Positions 60,958 through 64,000 of a stretch of 64,000 nt of DNA are shown here, in pieces. Within the stretch, counting starts at the first letter, position 1, and each line of letters begins with the position of its first letter. Source of the stretch: Streptomyces pseudovenezuelae (lineage in GTDB: Bacteria > Actinomycetota > Actinomycetes > Streptomycetales > Streptomycetaceae); NCBI RefSeq assembly GCF_001513955.1, contig NZ_KQ948144.1, positions 1,588,298-1,652,297 of the forward strand, given 5' to 3'. Made by a program: the position numbers and the translations under genes. A model generated the notes under the pieces. That model saw only the letters and a list, made by a program, of their open reading frames with translations. It was not told where the DNA came from and ran no database searches.

Positions 60958-61464
60958 TCAGGCGGCCTCCCGCGCCAGCCAATCCGGCAGCGCCGAGAAG
61001 TCCTCGTGCCCCAGGGACAGCAGCATCGCGTCCGCCGGAGTCGGCTCGAACGGCTCCCGCAGCAACGGCATCCCCGCCTCCGCCGGAGTCCGGTTCGCCT
61101 TGCGGTGGTTGTCCTCCGCACAGGAGGCCACCGTGTTCAGCCAGGTGTCCTGACCACCCTGCGACCGCGGCACCACGTGGTCCACGGTCGTCGCCCGCCG
61201 CCCGCAGTACGCGCACCTGTGCCGGTCACGCACCAGAACACCCCGCCGGGACCAGGGGGCTTGTCTTCGGAAGGGCACCCGCACATACCTGCACAGCCTG
61301 ATCACCCGGGGCGCCGGTATGTCGACCGCGGCTCCGCGCATGCGCAGTTCGGGGTGGGACTGCTCGACGACGGCCTTGTCCTGAAGCACCAGAACGACGG
61401 CTCGGTTCAACGTCACCGTCGACAGCGGCTCGAAGCTCGCGTTCAGTACCAGCGTGTCCCGCAT
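60958..61464 (-). CDS. HNH endonuclease family protein
   Basis: This 168-residue protein has an HNH domain with 'CAYCGRRATTVDHVVPRSQGGQDTWLNTVASC' (in two parts: zinc cysteines CAYC and the DHVVPRS/NTVASC motif with HRKANR). The N-terminal 'VLNASFEPLSTVTLNRAVVLVL' is typical of a widespread actinobacterial HNH group whose role is unknown; it is not part of a mobile element here. ATG at 61464. Confidence 0.9.
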   Translation of the reverse strand: MRDTLVLNASFEPLSTVTLNRAVVLVLQDKAVVEQSHPELRMRGAAVDIPAPRVIRLCRYVRVPFRRQAPWSRRGVLVRDRHRCAYCGRRATTVDHVVPRSQGGQDTWLNTVASCAEDNHRKANRTPAEAGMPLLREPFEPTPADAMLLSLGHEDFSALPDWLAREAA

Positions 61465-61563
61465 GTCAGCCCACCTCCCATGTGCACCGTCCCACCCCCT
61501 GGCGGGCTTGGGCTTGGATCAACTCTGGCCGGGCACGCCGAGATGGACAACGCAATAAAAAAG

Positions 61564-61601
61564 TGCCCGCCTCTGATCAATTCCAAGACCAGAGGCGGGC
61601 A
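61564..61601 (-). terminator. Canonical hairpin with U-tract downstream of the YbhB gene
   Basis: TGCCCGCCTCTG (61564-61575) and CAGAGGCGGGCA (61590-61601) form a perfect 12 bp stem. On the minus strand it is followed by a run of six T plus ATT, so it is a true intrinsic terminator with a U-tract, uncommon in this genome. Confidence 0.9.
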
Positions 61602-61616
61602 AACGCCCGATGAACG

Positions 61617-62156
61617 TCAGTCTTCGGCGGGCACCTCGTACTCACCGATCAAATGGGCCCGCGCGATCGCGTGAAAACGCAGGTTGAAGCCCACAACGGC
61701 GGGAGACGCATCCGCATCCGGCCCGAGCTTCTCCTGGTCCACCGCGTACACGGTGAAGACGTACCGGTGCGGTCCGTCCCCGGCCGGCGGAGCGGCCCCA
61801 CCGAAGTCCTTCGACCCGTAGTCGTTCCGCGCCTGTACGGCACCCTCCGGCAGCCCCTCGAACTTGCCGCTGCCCGCACCGACCGGCAGCTCGGTCACCG
61901 AGACCGGGATGTCGAACACGACCCAGTGCCAGAACCCGCTGCCCGTGGGCGCGTCGGGGTCGTAGCAGGTCACGGCGAAACTCTTGGTCTCCGGCGGGAA
62001 CCCCTCCCAGCGCAGCTGCGGAGAGGTGTTGCCGGCCGCGTAGACCTGAGCGTCCTTGAGCGTGCCGCCCTCCTGCACGTCCTCGCTCGTCACCGTGAAC
62101 GACGGGACGGGCGGATGGAAGTCGTGGGGGAGCGGCCGCCGCTTGAGCTCGGTCAC
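61617..62156 (-). CDS. YbhB/YbcL family Raf kinase inhibitor-like protein
   Basis: This 179-residue protein has the phosphatidylethanolamine-binding fold: '[40 protein letters not shown]' in parts, with the DPDAP and HW residues of the ligand pocket, and '[13 protein letters not shown]'. No signal peptide is present. Bacterial members bind lipids or small anions; function here unknown. GTG at 62156 is preferred because AGGAGG lies upstream. Confidence 0.92.
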   Translation of the reverse strand: MTELKRRPLPHDFHPPVPSFTVTSEDVQEGGTLKDAQVYAAGNTSPQLRWEGFPPETKSFAVTCYDPDAPTGSGFWHWVVFDIPVSVTELPVGAGSGKFEGLPEGAVQARNDYGSKDFGGAAPPAGDGPHRYVFTVYAVDQEKLGPDADASPAVVGFNLRFHAIARAHLIGEYEVPAED

Positions 62157-62200
62157 CTCGGTACCTCCTGATCGATTACCGGAATCAGCAGTTCCCGAGC

Positions 62201-62983
62201 CTAGAACCAGTTGCGCTTGCTGCCGACCTCGGACAGCCACTGGTTGAGGTAGCCGGCCCAGTCGGTGTTCTGGTAGTCGTGCAGCCCCACCTGGAAGGAC
62301 CGGAAGGTGTCACTGCCCTCGCTGAACAGTCCCGGCTTCTTGTCCATCTCCAGCACGACGTCCATCGCGTTGCCGTCCGCGACGAAGCTCAGCTCGACCT
62401 GGTTGAGCCCGCGGTACTGCTGCGGCGGGAAGAACTCGATCTCCTGGTAGAACGGCAGCTGCTGCCGCGTCCCCCGGATGTGACCGCGCTCCAGGTCCGC
62501 GTTCTTGAAGCGGAAGCCCAGCTGCATGAAGGCGTCCAGGATCGCCTTCTGCGCCGGCAGCGGGTGCACGTTGACCGGGTCCAGGTCACCGGAGTCCACG
62601 GCACGCGCGATCGCCAGCTCGGTCGTCACACCGACGTTCATCCCGCGCAGCGCCTGACCGTCGATCATCGTGACCGGCGTCTCCCAGGGGATCTCCAGCC
62701 CGAACGGCACCGTGTGCACCGCGTTCGCCTGCAGCGTGAAGGCACCGCCGAGCGAGACCTTGGTGAACTCGATGTCCTGCTTGTACTCCTGGTCGCCACT
62801 CTCGACCTCGACCCTGGCCTGGAGGCCGACCGACAGCCCCTCGATCTCCTGGTCGACGGACCCGCCCTGGATCCGCACCTCGCCCTGGACGACACCACCG
62901 GGAACGACGTTGACCTCGGTCAGCACCGTCTCCACCGAAGCCCCACCGGCACCCAGGCTCGCGAGCAGCTTCTTGAACGCCAT
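62201..62983 (-). CDS. Spo0M-like sporulation protein
   Basis: This 260-residue protein belongs to the Spo0M family, with two arrestin-like beta-sandwich domains: '[36 protein letters not shown]' and '[15 protein letters not shown]'. In Bacillus subtilis Spo0M influences sporulation and septum position. The C-terminus ends [22 protein letters not shown] at 62983 follows AGGAGAG. It precedes the YbhB gene by 44 bp and may share its transcript. Confidence 0.92.
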   Translation of the reverse strand: MAFKKLLASLGAGGASVETVLTEVNVVPGGVVQGEVRIQGGSVDQEIEGLSVGLQARVEVESGDQEYKQDIEFTKVSLGGAFTLQANAVHTVPFGLEIPWETPVTMIDGQALRGMNVGVTTELAIARAVDSGDLDPVNVHPLPAQKAILDAFMQLGFRFKNADLERGHIRGTRQQLPFYQEIEFFPPQQYRGLNQVELSFVADGNAMDVVLEMDKKPGLFSEGSDTFRSFQVGLHDYQNTDWAGYLNQWLSEVGSKRNWF

Positions 62984-63124
62984 GTCTCTCCTCTTAGAAC
63001 GCGCGGATTCCTGATCCCTACAAACGCGATCCGGCCGTGGTCGGTTCCGCGCCCTCACCCTGGCAAGCGGACGAACCCTTGACCACCCCTTGGCACGCAC
63101 CCGTCTGGACTACGCTCGTACGCC

Positions 63125-63766
63125 ATGATCACGCCCCCGGACCGTACGCCACTGCCACGAGAGTTCTTCGACCGCCCCGTACTGGAGGTCGCCCCCGACC
63201 TCCTCGGCCGTCTCCTCGTCCGTACGACCCCCGACGGTCCGATCGTGCTCCGCATCACGGAGGTCGAGGCCTACGACGGCCAGAACGACCCCGGCTCCCA
63301 CGCCTATCGCGGCCGCACGGCCCGCAACGGCGTGATGTTCGGTCCGCCCGGGCATGTGTACGTCTACTTCACCTACGGCATGTGGTTCTGCATGAACCTG
63401 GTGTGCGGACCGGAGGGCTGGGCGAGCGCCGTCCTGCTTCGGGCCGGCGAGGTCACCGAGGGCGCCGAACTGGCGCGCAAACGTCGACTCTCGGCCCGAA
63501 ATGACAAAGAACTGGCCAAAGGGCCTGCCCGCCTGGCCACGGCCCTGGGCGTGGACCGGGCCCTGGACGGCACGGACGCGTGCGACGCGGGAGAGACACC
63601 GCTGCGGGTGTTGACCGGCACCCCCGTCGCCTCCGACCAGGTAGGCAGCGGTCCGCGGACAGGAGTGGCCGGCGAAGGGGGCGTGCACCCCTGGCGGTTC
63701 TGGGTCGCCGACGACCCGACAGTGAGCCCCTACCGCGCTCATGTCCCGAGGCGGCGCTCAAGTTGA
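63125..63766 (+). CDS. DNA-3-methyladenine glycosylase (AAG/MPG family)
   Basis: This 213-residue base-excision enzyme removes alkylated purines. It shows '[11 protein letters not shown]', the catalytic Glu in '[26 protein letters not shown]' (split), and '[18 protein letters not shown]', all typical of the AAG family. ATG at 63125. Its stop codon lies inside the -35 region of the predicted rRNA promoter. Confidence 0.93.
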   Translation: MITPPDRTPLPREFFDRPVLEVAPDLLGRLLVRTTPDGPIVLRITEVEAYDGQNDPGSHAYRGRTARNGVMFGPPGHVYVYFTYGMWFCMNLVCGPEGWASAVLLRAGEVTEGAELARKRRLSARNDKELAKGPARLATALGVDRALDGTDACDAGETPLRVLTGTPVASDQVGSGPRTGVAGEGGVHPWRFWVADDPTVSPYRAHVPRRRSS

Positions 63767-63791
63767 CTCGCTCTTGGAAGGTGCGTAACGT
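63763..63791 (+). promoter_or_regulatory. Strong vegetative promoter, probable rRNA operon promoter
   Basis: TTGACT (63763-63768), a 17 bp spacer and TAACGT (63786-63791) form the best consensus promoter in the window. It overlaps the stop of the glycosylase gene and reads towards the right edge. A second, weaker set is at 63924-63953 (TTATGA, 18 bp, TAACGT). Confidence 0.65.
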
Positions 63792-64000
63792 GGCCCCAGC
63801 CGCTTGACCCGGTTACGGCGATCGCCAGCAGCCGAGAGCGGCCAAACCACTACCTACGACATCCCCTCAGCGGGGGCGATTTCGGCGTGCCCGCACGCCC
63901 GAATTCGAACTCGCGGAACTCGATTATGAGTTGCCGAGGGAATCGGCTAACGTAGTGAATGTCGAAAGGCCCCGCCGACAGGGAATCAGGCCCGAAAGGA
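63792..64000 (+). other. Leader of an rRNA operon (structural genes outside the window)
   Basis: The stretch carries no gene. The end part, with AACGTAGTGAATGTCGAAAG and then CAGGCCCGAAAGGA, resembles my memory of the transcribed leaders of Streptomyces rrn operons ahead of 16S rRNA. The 16S gene itself is not in the window. CCCCTCAGCGGGGG at about 63864-63877 is a small hairpin. Confidence 0.6.

Noticed and set aside
60958..61464. HNH gene as part of a homing element or defence system
   Set aside because: It lies alone in core chromosome between housekeeping genes, with no intron, intein or partner genes, and belongs to a widespread actinobacterial group.

Overview
The window is Streptomyces chromosomal DNA, probably from a species close to S. 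coelicolor. The evidence is the very high GC content and strong third-position GC in every gene, a short cysteine-free chaplin almost identical to my memory of ChpE, a 73-residue one-helix-turn-helix protein matching the GATC-binding nucleoid protein Gbn, the fabG-fabI pair, and family markers such as a streptophobe protein and an SGM_5486-type micropeptide. Gene order resembles, as I recall it, the S. coelicolor stretch around SCO1790-SCO1845 read backwards. No phage, CRISPR array, plasmid gene or intact insertion sequence was seen. The sequence is core chromosome with small dispersed repeats.

Layout. 1-7 kb: end of a class II aldolase gene, a palindrome-rich gap, an alpha/beta hydrolase, an unknown protein, a VOC protein, a neutral zinc protease, and an ABC-F ATPase behind a possible leader peptide. 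7-11.4 kb: gbn, an enoyl-CoA hydratase, a CTAG-flanked MITE-like element, and an Asp23/AmaP envelope-stress operon. 11.4-19.2 kb: an SDR, then a coupled operon (sodium symporter, sigma factor, membrane protein, GH15 hydrolase), diverging from a DUF3311 protein and CstA-YbdD. 19.2-27.6 kb: SURF1, a zinc protein, a DEDDh-BRCT exonuclease, a VIT transporter, an AGMO-like hydroxylase coupled to a lysoplasmalogenase and followed by an alcohol dehydrogenase, CopD and a CoA-transferase. 27.6-35.7 kb: tandem secreted S8 proteases, DUF485-ActP, moaA, a second MITE-like copy and small stress or membrane proteins. 35.7-46.7 kb: tyrS, the TldD/TldE pair, fabG-fabI, a FadR-type regulator with a CynX/NimT transporter and its micropeptide, a SixA phosphatase and serB. 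46.8-53 kb: streptophobe protein diverging from an FHA-ABC transporter, then a transglycosylase with a structured leader. 53.2-63.8 kb: queA-SDR, a GAF kinase and NarL regulator, chpE, an ABC ATPase, NfeD-SPFH, HNH, YbhB, Spo0M and a 3-methyladenine glycosylase. The last 240 bp look like the promoter and leader of an rRNA operon whose genes lie outside.

How the genes work together. Envelope and membrane upkeep recurs throughout: the Asp23/AmaP operon, GlsB, NfeD-SPFH, the transglycosylase and the FHA-ABC exporter. Carboxylate uptake is doubly represented by the two SSS symporters, with CstA-YbdD beside one of them. fabG-fabI supply fatty-acid elongation. Many neighbouring genes overlap by 4 bp (ATGA or GTGA), which indicates translational coupling. 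Convergent pairs are usually separated by perfect hairpins.

The observations I find most worth following are the two MITE-like copies placed exactly at the CTAG of convergent stop codons, the predicted ether-lipid-cleaving module at 22.5-25.1 kb, the four-way-junction leader upstream of the transglycosylase, the leaderless seven-residue peptide ahead of the ABC-F gene, and the coupled sigma factor and one-span membrane protein inside a symporter operon.
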